Assembly (NCBI RefSeq): GCF_004005475.1
Contig: NZ_RZTZ01000002.1
Location: 1 to 64,000, forward strand
DNA: 64,000 bases
Direction: 5' to 3'
From: Niallia taxi
GTDB taxonomy: Bacteria; Bacillota; Bacilli; Bacillales; Cytobacillaceae
The notes under the pieces were generated by a model. That model saw nothing but the letters and a program-made list of their open reading frames with translations. It made no database searches and had not been told where the DNA came from. The stretch's first letter is position 1. Each line of letters begins with the position of its first letter. Both the position numbers and the translations under genes were made by a program. This document shows, in pieces, positions 10,361 through 19,410 of the stretch.

Positions 10361-11092
10361 GTTATCATCGTCTGTATAGCTGTCTCTATTTTTGTAAGGA
10401 ATGTCGCCAAATGGAGCATCAACGTCTGAATCTTCAAGCGTATTTTCATATTCCTTCTCTTTATCTGTACGATAAATCCCTTTTTCTTGTACGGTTGCAT
10501 CGTTTGCAGAAAAAGATTCATATTCCTCTGGGAATCCGTCATTTGGATTATTATCAGTATATAGACTATTGTAATCTTTATAATCTCCTCTTAAATCGGA
10601 AGGTGTTTCAGACGTACCATAGTTGGCAACCTCTTGAAAACTATCTTCATAGTCTCGGATTTCTGCATTATCGCTATGTGTAAAAACATTGCCGTGAGCA
10701 GGCTCCAGTATCTCTTCTTCTACAGGACGGTCTTGGTCATTTTCGCGATCGCTGTATTCCTTCAAAGTAGTAGCAGTCGGAATGGCTTCTAATCTTTCAT
10801 AAGGAATTTCTTTTCCCGAAACCTTACAGACTCCATAGCTTCCGTCTTCTATTGCTTGAAGCGCAGCATTAATCTTGTCCAATTCGGCTTGGTCATGCTC
10901 TTCTAACGCTAGATCTCTTCCTCGTTCGAATAACTCTGTGCCCAAATCAGCAGGATGATTATCGTAGGTCGATAATTCACCGACAGAATCTTGCATCGTT
11001 TCTTCTTCTTTGCTATTTAATCTATTAGTCAATTGCTCTTTTTGTTCCTCTAATTGCTTTTGCAATGTGGATATTTGTTCTTTTGTAAGCAT
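10352..11092 (-). CDS. yteA: YteA-family DksA/TraR-like protein
   Basis: A 246-aa protein of the YteA family (sporulation-associated, DksA/TraR-like). The N-terminus is a charged coiled coil (residues 1-35). The central region GSYGVCKVSGKEIPYERLEAIPTATT corresponds to the DksA zinc-finger segment, but only one of the four expected cysteines remains, so zinc binding is unlikely. The C-terminal 110 residues are acidic and low in hydrophobics. ATG 11092 is preferred over an upstream in-frame start because AAAGGA lies at proper spacing. Convergent with the glg operon. Confidence 0.88.
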   Translation of the reverse strand: MLTKEQISTLQKQLEEQKEQLTNRLNSKEEETMQDSVGELSTYDNHPADLGTELFERGRDLALEEHDQAELDKINAALQAIEDGSYGVCKVSGKEIPYERLEAIPTATTLKEYSDRENDQDRPVEEEILEPAHGNVFTHSDNAEIRDYEDSFQEVANYGTSETPSDLRGDYKDYNSLYTDNNPNDGFPEEYESFSANDATVQEKGIYRTDKEKEYENTLEDSDVDAPFGDIPYKNRDSYTDDDNKK

Positions 11093-11277
11093 TTTAGTCA
11101 CATCCTTTAAATAGTCGAGTGTAAAAAGCATCTATTGTCCATACTGTACAGTTCCCGCCTATCTCCTACTTAAAACATGGAGTGATAAGTAAAAATACCA
11201 ATTTCCGTAAACACTAAGAGACATTAGCAGAAATCCAATTTACGAAATAGGGATTAGGACAATATGGGACTAGATCA

Positions 11278-11307
11278 TTGACATAACACGAAATAGAGGT
11301 GTATCTT
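11278..11307 (+). promoter_or_regulatory. Sigma-A-like promoter of the men operon
   Basis: TTGACA (11278-11283), an 18-nt spacer and TATCTT (11302-11307). Transcription would begin near 11314, which makes very early menF starts unlikely and leaves a leader of about 110 nt before ATG 11426. Confidence 0.65.
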
Positions 11308-11425
11308 AAAATAAGTTAAATTGAACATTTGTGAGCATATGAACGAAATATTATCGCAGTTCAGTTCAAGATCACGCAATGCGAAAAGATTGCATAGCAG
11401 ATCTTATAGGGGGATTTACAAGGTA

Positions 11426-12802
11426 ATGAAAGAAAGTAAAGGACTTCTGTTAGAAGGCAGTGAATTAAATACTTCCACTTCTATTTTAAGAAGTAAGGTG
11501 ATAAAGCTGGAGCAAAAACAAGATTTTTTAACAATTTTTGCCCAGAATGATCAATATAAAGGAAAACGATTTTTTTGGAAAAGTCCTGATGGAGCCTCGG
11601 TGTTTGCCGGCATTGGGATTTGTAAAATGCTTCAATCTAATGGAATGGAGCAGATATATGAAGAGGTAGAAAAGGAATGGCAAGAGCTTCTCGATGGCAG
11701 TGAAATTAATAACCCATTCCAGACGGCAGGCGTCGGTCCCATGTTATTTGGCGGCTTCTCCTTTGATCCTAAAAAGACAAGAACAAATCTTTGGGATAAT
11801 TTTAAAGATGCCCATTTCTATTTGCCTGCTATCATGTTCAGTGAAATAGATGGAGAGCAGTACGTTACAGTCAATCAATATGGAGATAGGAACGATTTGG
11901 TAGAAGTTATCCAAGCATGTTTCGAGAAGCTTGAAAAAAACGAAGATACATCTACAGTTAATACCCACTCTAATAAATTGTTGGACAGTAAAGAAATCAA
12001 TGGCGACCAGTGGAAAAGGATGGTGTCAGAGGTTGTCCAGGACCTAGGACAATCCTTAAAAAAGGTTGTATTGGCAAGAGAAAGCAGATTAGTTTTTGAA
12101 CAAGATATTACGACAGAAGCTGTCCTGGAAAATTTGTTGAACAGGCAAAAAAATAGCTATGTATTTGCATTAGAATCAGGTAAAGATTGTTTTATCGGAG
12201 CTTCACCAGAAAGACTTGTCAAAAAAGCAGGAAAACAAGTCTTTTCCGTATGCTTGGCCGGGTCTATTGCTCGGGGAATGAATGAAGAAGACGATGAGTC
12301 TTTAGGACAGGAACTAATGAATGATCCGAAAAACAGAGTGGAGCATGATTATGTCGTACAAATGATAAGATCTGCAATGGAAAAGGTGTGCAGCACATTT
12401 GAGATTCCGGATGAGCCGCGTCTTTTGAAAATGAGGGATATTCAGCACTTATATACTCCCGTTACAGGAACGTTGCTTAAATCAGCCTCTGTCTTATCTC
12501 TAATCGAATTATTGCATCCTACACCTGCATTAGGAGGATACCCGCAAGCACTGGCAATAGAAAAAATTCGCGAGGCTGAAATGTTAGACAGAGGTCTATA
12601 CGGGGCACCAATTGGCTGGCTTGATTACCGAGGCAATGGGGAATTTGCTGTGAGCATTCGTTCAGCCCTTATTCAAAAAAACGAAGCCTCATTGTTTGCA
12701 GGCTGTGGTGTCGTTAAAGATTCAGATGCAGAAATGGAATTTAAGGAAACGGCAATTAAATTCAAGCCGATGCTTTCTGCGCTAGGAGGTCAATTAGGAT
12801 GA
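11426..12802 (+). CDS. menF: Isochorismate synthase MenF
   Basis: Converts chorismate to isochorismate, the first committed step of menaquinone synthesis (EC 5.4.4.2). The C-terminal chorismate-binding fold shows VVLARESRL, FIGASPERLV, HLYTPVTGTL, LHPTPALGGYP and the GCGVV end, all typical. Start is uncertain: ATG 11426 (458 aa) follows AGGGGG/AAGG; in-frame TTG 11321 and ATG 11339 have no Shine-Dalgarno and lie almost at the predicted transcript start. Overlaps menD by 4 bp (ATGA). Confidence 0.95.
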   Translation: MKESKGLLLEGSELNTSTSILRSKVIKLEQKQDFLTIFAQNDQYKGKRFFWKSPDGASVFAGIGICKMLQSNGMEQIYEEVEKEWQELLDGSEINNPFQTAGVGPMLFGGFSFDPKKTRTNLWDNFKDAHFYLPAIMFSEIDGEQYVTVNQYGDRNDLVEVIQACFEKLEKNEDTSTVNTHSNKLLDSKEINGDQWKRMVSEVVQDLGQSLKKVVLARESRLVFEQDITTEAVLENLLNRQKNSYVFALESGKDCFIGASPERLVKKAGKQVFSVCLAGSIARGMNEEDDESLGQELMNDPKNRVEHDYVVQMIRSAMEKVCSTFEIPDEPRLLKMRDIQHLYTPVTGTLLKSASVLSLIELLHPTPALGGYPQALAIEKIREAEMLDRGLYGAPIGWLDYRGNGEFAVSIRSALIQKNEASLFAGCGVVKDSDAEMEFKETAIKFKPMLSALGGQLG

Positions 12803-14538
12803 ACCATCAAGAAAACTTAACCGCTTATTTACAATCATTCGTAAATGAGCTAGTTCGAAACGGGATAAAAAATGCTGTTATAAGTCCCGGTTCTCGTTCA
12901 ACACCGATTGCTTTGTTAATGGCTGAGCATAGTCAAATGAATGTACATGTTCATGTAGACGAGCGCTCTGCCGCCTTTTTTGCTTTAGGTATGGCAAAGG
13001 CTCTTAAGGAACCGACTGTGTTAGTGTGCACTTCAGGTACTGCTGCAGCCAATTATTTTCCTGCTATTGTCGAGGCAAAGATTTCGAGAATTCCACTGAT
13101 TGTCCTGACAGCGGACAGACCCCATGAATTAAGGGATGTAGGTGCACCACAAGCGATTGACCAGGTAAACCTTTATGGAAACCAGGTGAAATGGTTTATG
13201 GAAATGTCTCCGCCTGATGCAGCTCCTGAAATGCTTCGTTATGTAAAAACAGTTAGTTCAAGAGCAGTTGCATCAGCCATGAAGGAACCAAAAGGGCCAG
13301 TGCATTTAAATATGCCGTTTCGTGAACCGCTGATTCCTGATTTTGATCATATAGAAAAGTATGAGAACGAAAGCCGCCATGTGGAAATTATTAATGGAAC
13401 TTTAACTGTGGCAGATGAATATATAAAAGGACTTGCCCAAAGGCTAGAAGGTATGCGTAAAGGAATTATTGTTTGCGGTGAAATAGACAACGAGAATTTT
13501 TCTGCAGCGATTTTGGATTTGGCAAAAGAGCTCAATTTTCCGATACTAGCAGATCCTCTATCACAGCTTCGTTCTATTGACGATCCGGACAATCTGATTG
13601 TCGATACATATGATGTGTTTTTACGGAACGATGCTGTAAAGCAAGCATTAGCTCCTGAGGTTATCATTCGTTTTGGGAGCATGCCTGTAAGTAAACCTCT
13701 TACTTTATATATGAAGCAATCGGAAGCCCTGCAAATAGTTGTTGACGGTGGTGCTGGTTTTCGCGATCCTAATCAGCTGACTGCTGAAATGGTTTATTGT
13801 GATGAAACATTATTTTGTAGGAAGCTTGCGGAATATGCCAAGAAAAACAAGCACAATGATGGGAAGCTATGGAAGGACATCAATGAAAAAACAAAACAAG
13901 CACTCAGTCAGGTAGCAAATATAAGTGAATTAAGTGAAGCGAAATTATTTCACTTATTAGCTGAGCTGCTACCTGATAATTCGGTGTTATTTGTCGGCAA
14001 CAGTATGCCTATTCGTGATTTAGATACTTTTTTTCATAAACAAAGGAAAAACATTTCTATTTATGCGAACAGAGGAGCAAATGGCATTGATGGAACAGTG
14101 TCAACAGCTCTTGGGGTTGGTGCGGCAAAACAACAACCATTATATTTAGTACTTGGAGATTTGACGTTCTTCCATGATATGAATGGTCTTATCGCAGCAA
14201 AACAATATAATGTGCCAATTACGATTATTCTTATTAACAATAATGGTGGAGGAATTTTCTCCTTTTTACCGCAAGCCCAGCATCCTAAGCATTTCGAATT
14301 ATTGTTTGGCACACCATTAGATATTCATTTTGAACATATCATCAGGATGTATGGCGGGAAATACCATGCTGTCGAGGATTGGGATCATCTTAAGTCTTTA
14401 TGTGCTTCAGGTGAAGAGTTTGGCATTAGATTATTCGAAATAAAGACAAATAGAGATGAAAACTTAAAAGAACATCGTCAAATCATGACGAATGTTTCCC
14501 AGGAAATACAACATTTTTTGAGAGATGACAAAAAATGA
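12799..14538 (+). CDS. menD: SEPHCHC synthase MenD
   Basis: A thiamine-diphosphate enzyme that joins 2-oxoglutarate and isochorismate (EC 2.2.1.9). ISPGSRSTP (about 29-37) and VHVDERSAAFFALG at the N-terminus bind substrate and ThDP; the C-terminal GDLTFFHDMNGL and NNNGGGIFSFLP segments form the Mg-ThDP site. 579 aa, full length. Coupled to menF and menH by ATGA overlaps. Confidence 0.97.
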   Translation: MNHQENLTAYLQSFVNELVRNGIKNAVISPGSRSTPIALLMAEHSQMNVHVHVDERSAAFFALGMAKALKEPTVLVCTSGTAAANYFPAIVEAKISRIPLIVLTADRPHELRDVGAPQAIDQVNLYGNQVKWFMEMSPPDAAPEMLRYVKTVSSRAVASAMKEPKGPVHLNMPFREPLIPDFDHIEKYENESRHVEIINGTLTVADEYIKGLAQRLEGMRKGIIVCGEIDNENFSAAILDLAKELNFPILADPLSQLRSIDDPDNLIVDTYDVFLRNDAVKQALAPEVIIRFGSMPVSKPLTLYMKQSEALQIVVDGGAGFRDPNQLTAEMVYCDETLFCRKLAEYAKKNKHNDGKLWKDINEKTKQALSQVANISELSEAKLFHLLAELLPDNSVLFVGNSMPIRDLDTFFHKQRKNISIYANRGANGIDGTVSTALGVGAAKQQPLYLVLGDLTFFHDMNGLIAAKQYNVPITIILINNNGGGIFSFLPQAQHPKHFELLFGTPLDIHFEHIIRMYGGKYHAVEDWDHLKSLCASGEEFGIRLFEIKTNRDENLKEHRQIMTNVSQEIQHFLRDDKK

Positions 14539-15347
14539 ATATAGTGGTCGATCATATTTCTTACCATGTCGAAGTTTACGGTACAGGACCTCCGCTTATG
14601 CTGTTACATGGCTTTACTGGAGACTCAAGTACGTGGGCACCTTTTATTCCGATTTTGGCAAAAGACCGGCAGATTATTGTCATGGATATAATTGGACATG
14701 GCAAAACTGCCTCACCTGCAGAGAAGCAGCATTATCATATAGAACACGCAGCATATGTCATGAAAAAAGTGCTGGAATCGTTGAAAATAAACTCCGTTGA
14801 TCTTATAGGATACTCAATGGGTGGGCGGCTTGCGCTTTCATTTGCAATTATATATCCTGATATGGTATCGAATTTGATACTGGAGAGTGCGAGCCCTGGT
14901 TTTAAAACGGAAGAGGAAAGAAAAGAAAGACGCATACAGGATAAGCAATTAGGAGATTATATTTTAACGAGTGGTCTTCTTAAATTTGTGAATAGATGGG
15001 AAAATATCCCGCTGTTTGCCACACAGTCCCGTTTAAGTTCGGCTGTTAAGGAACAAATAAGAAGCCAAAGACTTTCAAATAATGCAATTGGACTTGCTAA
15101 TAGTTTGGAGCAGATGGGAACAGGCTCTCAAGTTTCCTGGTGGGACAGGCTTGAGACACTTAAATGCCGGACATTGCTGATAACTGGAGATCTAGATAAA
15201 AAGTTCTGTCAGCTGGCAGCAGAGATGCAAGAAAAGGGTAATTGTATGGAATGGATTAATGTAAAGGATGCTGGCCATGCAATTCATGTGGAGAAACCGA
15301 AAATTTTTGGTACAATAGTAAGTGAGTTTTTGTCGAATAGCAGTTGA
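14535..15347 (+). CDS. menH: SHCHC synthase MenH (alpha/beta hydrolase)
   Basis: Eliminates pyruvate from SEPHCHC (EC 4.2.99.20). Alpha/beta-hydrolase fold: HGFTGD oxyanion region (about 25-30), nucleophile elbow GYSMGG (Ser about 94), GDLD acid region and GHAIHVEKP with the catalytic His near residue 250. 270 aa. ATG overlaps the menD stop by 4 bp. Confidence 0.93.
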   Translation: MNIVVDHISYHVEVYGTGPPLMLLHGFTGDSSTWAPFIPILAKDRQIIVMDIIGHGKTASPAEKQHYHIEHAAYVMKKVLESLKINSVDLIGYSMGGRLALSFAIIYPDMVSNLILESASPGFKTEEERKERRIQDKQLGDYILTSGLLKFVNRWENIPLFATQSRLSSAVKEQIRSQRLSNNAIGLANSLEQMGTGSQVSWWDRLETLKCRTLLITGDLDKKFCQLAAEMQEKGNCMEWINVKDAGHAIHVEKPKIFGTIVSEFLSNSS

Positions 15348-15390
15348 ACAAGAGATTAAATTCGGCAAAATATAAAGGGAGGCAATAAAA

Positions 15391-16209
15391 ATGGCAGTAG
15401 AATGGGTTGCTGTGCGCAATTATGATGAAATAATTTATGAAACATACAACGGCATTGCAAAAATAACAATCAACAGGCCGCATGTACATAATGCTTTTAC
15501 ACCAAAAACGGTAAATGAATTAATTGATGCTTTTGCAAGAGCAAGAGATGACAGCAGTGTTGGGGTAATTATCTTAACTGGTGCTGGTGAGAAAGCATTC
15601 TGCTCAGGCGGAGACCAAAAAGTAAGAGGACATGGTGGTTACGTCGGGGAAGATCAAATTCCTCGTTTGAATGTTCTTGACCTACAAAGATTAATCCGTG
15701 TTATTCCAAAACCGGTAATCGCAATGGTTAAAGGATATGCGATTGGCGGCGGTCATGTACTTCATGTAGTATGTGACTTAACGATCGCTGCAGATAATGC
15801 TGTATTTGGTCAAACAGGACCAAATGTAGGCAGCTTTGACGCAGGTTACGGTTCTGGCTATTTAGCACGCATTGTCGGTCATAAGAAAGCAAAAGAAATT
15901 TGGTTCTTATGCAGACAATACAATGCACAGGAAGCGCTGGACATGGGACTTGTAAACACGGTTGTTCCTTTAGAGCAAGTTGAAGAAGAAACAATCAAAT
16001 GGTGTGAGGAAATTCTTGAGAAGAGTCCAACTGCTTTACGTTTCTTGAAGGCAGCATTTAATGCTGATACAGATGGTCTTGCAGGGATCCAGCAATTTGC
16101 CGGAGATGCTACGCTTTTATACTATACAACGGATGAGGCAAAAGAAGGACGCGATTCCTTTAAGGAAAAACGCAAGCCAGATTTTGGTCAATTCCCACGT
16201 TTCCCTTAA
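15391..16209 (+). CDS. menB: 1,4-dihydroxy-2-naphthoyl-CoA synthase MenB
   Basis: A crotonase-family enzyme that closes the second ring (EC 4.1.3.36). GGDQKVRG and [11 protein letters not shown] form the oxyanion hole; [20 protein letters not shown] is the signature of MenB among crotonases. 272 aa, with a strong Shine-Dalgarno AAAGGGAGG. Followed directly by a very long hairpin, so menE downstream is probably transcribed at a different level. Confidence 0.97.
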   Translation: MAVEWVAVRNYDEIIYETYNGIAKITINRPHVHNAFTPKTVNELIDAFARARDDSSVGVIILTGAGEKAFCSGGDQKVRGHGGYVGEDQIPRLNVLDLQRLIRVIPKPVIAMVKGYAIGGGHVLHVVCDLTIAADNAVFGQTGPNVGSFDAGYGSGYLARIVGHKKAKEIWFLCRQYNAQEALDMGLVNTVVPLEQVEEETIKWCEEILEKSPTALRFLKAAFNADTDGLAGIQQFAGDATLLYYTTDEAKEGRDSFKEKRKPDFGQFPRFP

Positions 16210-16232
16210 TGGTTAAGGGATAAAATAAAAAG

Positions 16233-16316
16233 GGTGACTCCTGGCATCTATCTTCCATTCCAGTTAGAAGGATTGGAATGGAAGATAGTTGGGAGTCACC
16301 TTTCTTTCATTTTTTT
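16233..16316 (+). terminator. Long terminator between menB and menE
   Basis: Two stacked perfect stems in one hairpin: GGTGACTCC/GGAGTCACC (16233-16241 with 16292-16300) and CTATCTTCCATTCCA with its complement (16248-16262 with 16274-16288). An 11-nt loop closes it and T-rich sequence follows. Confidence 0.9.
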
Positions 16317-16376
16317 AAAAAGTTTGGAAGAATTGTCTTCCAATTAATAATTAGTAATGTTAAAGGGGAGAAATAT

Positions 16377-17840
16377 ATGGAAGAAATACTTCCTAATTTC
16401 CTGAAAAACCGTGCTTCCTTAACTCCTAATAAAGAAGCAATTGTATTCAATAAAAATCGTTTAACCTTTCAGGAGCTATATGAAAAAGCATACTATACAG
16501 CAGGGGTATTGGCTGCAGAAGGAATCACAAAAGGGGACTATGTCGCTTTTTTAGTGAAAAACGATCTCCGCACAGTAATTACTCTTCTATCTCTTCATCT
16601 GCTCGGTGCAAGAGCAGTACTCTTGAATAATCGACTCACAGCAAATGAACTGCTGTATCAAATAAAAGACTCCAATTCTCTGTTTCTTATCGCAGATGAT
16701 GATTTTCAGTTAACGGCTGAAGATGTGCTTCGTAACTCTTCCTCCTTAAAAGTCATCTTCAAGAAAGAGTTGGATACAAAACCTTTTCAGAAGCCTGTCG
16801 TGCAGGAAACAGTTCATATAAATGACACATGTACAATTATGTATACGTCTGGAACAACCGGATTTCCAAAAGGAGTCATACAAACATATGGAAATCATTG
16901 GTGGAGTGCTGTCGGAAATGTTTTAAATGCTGGATTAACAGACAAGGATGTTTGGCTTTGTACAGTTCCAATCTTTCATATTAGCGGCTATTCCATCTTA
17001 ATGCGAAGTCTTATGTATGGAATGAAGGTTATCCTTCATGAATCATTTGATGAAAAAAGAGTGCTTACTGATTTGGTGCAGGAAAAAATAACAATTATGT
17101 CTGTTGTCACGGCAATGCTTCAACGAATCGAAAAGGCTGCAATGGGAGCGTTTCCTGACTATTTCCGCTATATGCTCCTTGGAGGCGGCCCTGCTTCTAT
17201 TGATTTAATATCGAGCTGTATGAATAAGGGAATACCTGTTTATTATTCCTATGGCATGACAGAAACCTCATCCCAAATCGTTACATTACCTCCTGAGGAT
17301 GCCGCAAGAAAGATTGGCTCTGCAGGCAAACCATTATTTCCTGCCCAGCTAAAAATCCTCGATGAAAAAGGGAAAGAGTTAGGAGCAAATGAAGCTGGGG
17401 AGATAGTCGTATTTGGACCTAATGTGTCAAAGGGATATTTAAACAAAGGACCTCACTCTGTTGATGGCTGGTTTCACACTGGGGATATTGGGTATAAAGA
17501 TTCAGAAGGCTTTCTGTATGTTCTCGATCGGCGCTCTGATTTAATTATATCTGGGGGAGAAAATATTTATCCAGCAGAAATAGAATCTGTCTTATCCTCT
17601 ATTACAGGTATCAAAGAAGCGGGTGTAGTTGGAATGGATGACCGAAAGTGGGGACAAGTTCCAATCGCTTTTGTCGTATGTGAGGAAGGAACGGAAATTC
17701 CTGCAGCACAAATTTTGGAGGTATGTAAAAGAAAACTGGCTTCCTATAAGCTGCCAAAGGAAATCCGCTTTATTGAAGCACTTCCTAGGAACGCCTCTAA
17801 AAAAATCGTGAGAAGAACATTACGAGAATGGATTAAGTAG
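16377..17840 (+). CDS. menE: o-Succinylbenzoate-CoA ligase MenE
   Basis: Activates o-succinylbenzoate with ATP and CoA (EC 6.2.1.26). ANL superfamily motifs in order: MYTSGTTGFPKG, YGMTETSSQ, HTGDIGYKDSEGFLYVLDRRSD, GGENIYPAEIE and the C-terminal catalytic lysine in NASKKIVRR. I set the start at ATG 16377 (487 aa) because AAAGGGGAG precedes it; an in-frame ATG at 16278 would put the N-terminus inside the terminator hairpin. menC, the usual next gene, is absent. Confidence 0.95.
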   Translation: MEEILPNFLKNRASLTPNKEAIVFNKNRLTFQELYEKAYYTAGVLAAEGITKGDYVAFLVKNDLRTVITLLSLHLLGARAVLLNNRLTANELLYQIKDSNSLFLIADDDFQLTAEDVLRNSSSLKVIFKKELDTKPFQKPVVQETVHINDTCTIMYTSGTTGFPKGVIQTYGNHWWSAVGNVLNAGLTDKDVWLCTVPIFHISGYSILMRSLMYGMKVILHESFDEKRVLTDLVQEKITIMSVVTAMLQRIEKAAMGAFPDYFRYMLLGGGPASIDLISSCMNKGIPVYYSYGMTETSSQIVTLPPEDAARKIGSAGKPLFPAQLKILDEKGKELGANEAGEIVVFGPNVSKGYLNKGPHSVDGWFHTGDIGYKDSEGFLYVLDRRSDLIISGGENIYPAEIESVLSSITGIKEAGVVGMDDRKWGQVPIAFVVCEEGTEIPAAQILEVCKRKLASYKLPKEIRFIEALPRNASKKIVRRTLREWIK

Positions 17841-17870
17841 CCGAACTAAAATTAATTAGGGGGCAAAAAT

Positions 17871-19106
17871 ATGGAGCCAAACTTGTATCATGGAAATTTG
17901 TACTGGCCGAATACACTGCAATACATTCCATCCTATCCTTCTCTTGCAGAGGATATCGTATGTGATGTGCTTATTGTAGGCGGCGGGATGTCTGGTGCGA
18001 TTTCTGCTTATATCCTTTCACATGAAGATTTAAATATTGTTGTTGCAGATAAACGAAAAATTGCGCATGGAAGCTCCTCGGCAAATACAGGGCTTCTTCA
18101 ATATTCCAATGACATGATGCTTCATGAATTTGCACAGTCAATCGGTGAGGAAGAGGCAGTGAGATTTTACCGTCTCTGTTTTGAGGCGATGGAGGATCTT
18201 AAAGGCATAGCGGGCTCTCTTAAAGAGGATGTTCAGTTTAAGTCAAGAAAAAGCTTGTATTATGCAAGTACGCAGCAAGACGCAGCCAAGCTGCAAACAG
18301 AATATAATATGTTAAAAAAACATGGCTTTCCTGTAGAATATTTGCACGAAAAGGATATTAAGGAACGGTTTGGATTTTCTAAACCTGCTGCCATCTTAAC
18401 AGATGGAGATGCAGAGGTTAATCCTCAAAAGTTTGTTATGCAGCTAATGAAAGAGGCAGCTTCCCAAGAAAATGTTCAAGTGTTTGAACAGACAGAAATG
18501 AAAGAGCTTGGATTTAGTGATGGCTATTGGCATTTTACATCAGATAAGGGAGCGACCATACGAGCGAAAAAGGTCATTTATTCGACTGGATATGAGGCAG
18601 CACTTCATACAAACAAGCTCGGCGCAGAACTGAATCGTTCCTTTGTGATTGCGACTACACCGATAGAATCCTATCCTGGCTGGGAAGACAAGAGTCTGAT
18701 TTGGGAAACGAAACGGCCCTATTTCTATATGAGAACTACATACGATGGCAGAATAGTGGCAGGCGGACTTGATGAGGATCCAATGGAAGCTCCGTCAGAT
18801 CCAGCAATTATTCAAAAATACGGGGAGAAGTTACTTGCAAGGATTAAGGAGCATTACCCTGATTACGAAATAGAAGTTGATTATGCTTACGGAGCAACCT
18901 TTGGTGAATCTGTTGATGGCAGACCATTTATTGGGAGACATCCAAGCAAAGAGGATATTTTTTATTGTCTCGGATATGGTGGGAACGGAACAGTGTACAG
19001 TATGTTTGGGGCAAAAATGATACGAGAAATTATCATACATGGTCAGCATCCTGATGAAAACCTGGTTGCCCCTGACAGACCGATAAAGGAATCTGCATCG
19101 AACTAA
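17871..19106 (+). CDS. FAD-dependent oxidoreductase (DAO family)
   Basis: A 411-aa glycine-oxidase/DadA-like flavoprotein. The N-terminal Rossmann motif VLIVGGGMSGAISAY (about 33-47) is followed by HGSSSANTGLLQYSND, typical of the DAO group, and a C-terminal FAD segment GYGGNGTVYSMFGA. Substrate unknown; probably an amino acid or amine oxidised in the cytoplasm. It sits 30 bp after menE in the position where Bacillus usually has menC, with Shine-Dalgarno AGGGGG. There is no sequence reason to link it to menaquinone synthesis. Confidence 0.85.
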   Translation: MEPNLYHGNLYWPNTLQYIPSYPSLAEDIVCDVLIVGGGMSGAISAYILSHEDLNIVVADKRKIAHGSSSANTGLLQYSNDMMLHEFAQSIGEEEAVRFYRLCFEAMEDLKGIAGSLKEDVQFKSRKSLYYASTQQDAAKLQTEYNMLKKHGFPVEYLHEKDIKERFGFSKPAAILTDGDAEVNPQKFVMQLMKEAASQENVQVFEQTEMKELGFSDGYWHFTSDKGATIRAKKVIYSTGYEAALHTNKLGAELNRSFVIATTPIESYPGWEDKSLIWETKRPYFYMRTTYDGRIVAGGLDEDPMEAPSDPAIIQKYGEKLLARIKEHYPDYEIEVDYAYGATFGESVDGRPFIGRHPSKEDIFYCLGYGGNGTVYSMFGAKMIREIIIHGQHPDENLVAPDRPIKESASN

Positions 19107-19115
19107 AAACGAAAA

Positions 19116-19146
19116 GAAAGAGAGGCTTTTGCCTCTCTTTCTTCCT
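19116..19146. terminator. Bidirectional terminator
   Basis: A 10-bp stem AAAGAGAGGC/GCCTCTCTTT (19117-19126 with 19131-19140), loop TTTT, flanked by A-rich and T/C-rich tails. It can end both the oxidoreductase and the minus-strand DUF1540 gene. Confidence 0.85.
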
Positions 19147-19302
19147 TTACTCAGCCGGCTGAAATGTTTTGCAGTCCGTTTCGCGACTGTTATCAGCATA
19201 TTCACCAACATGACTTACTACATAAATTTGATCTGCTCCACATAAATTTCCACTTTCCCAAAAACTACAGTTTCTTACTTCACAAAGTACATCTTTTGCC
19301 AA
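19147..19302 (-). CDS. DUF1540-type four-cysteine small protein
   Basis: A 51-aa open frame starting with TTG (19302-19300) behind AAGGAG (19313-19318, 10-nt spacing). The pattern is C7-x4-C12-x8-C21-x22-C44, with V-x-N-C near the start, GNLCGAD in the middle and ETDCKTFQP at the end. This is the DUF1540 layout found singly or doubled in spore formers. The four cysteines suggest metal binding. Function unknown. It lies downstream of ythAB on the same strand. Its short length and TTG start make it easy to miss. Confidence 0.82.
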   Translation of the reverse strand: MAKDVLCEVRNCSFWESGNLCGADQIYVVSHVGEYADNSRETDCKTFQPAE

Positions 19303-19410
19303 TAGAAACACGCTCCTTATTTGGCTTTTGCTTTACAGGAATCGGGTAATCCTTTTCCTATAACTAGTATGGAGCAGGCACTTAAGATTTATACTAGTGT
19401 GAATGTCTGC

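Noticed and set aside
10315-10683. Plus-strand frame of 122 codons opposite yteA
   Set aside because: Antisense to a well-supported gene, starts inside the terminator, no family feature.
16278-16376. N-terminal extension of MenE by 33 residues
   Set aside because: The ATG lies in the right arm of the menB terminator, without a Shine-Dalgarno; ATG 16377 has AAAGGGGAG.
19164-19349. Plus-strand 61-codon frame after the flavin oxidoreductase
   Set aside because: No Shine-Dalgarno; it is antisense to the DUF1540 gene, which has one and a family pattern.
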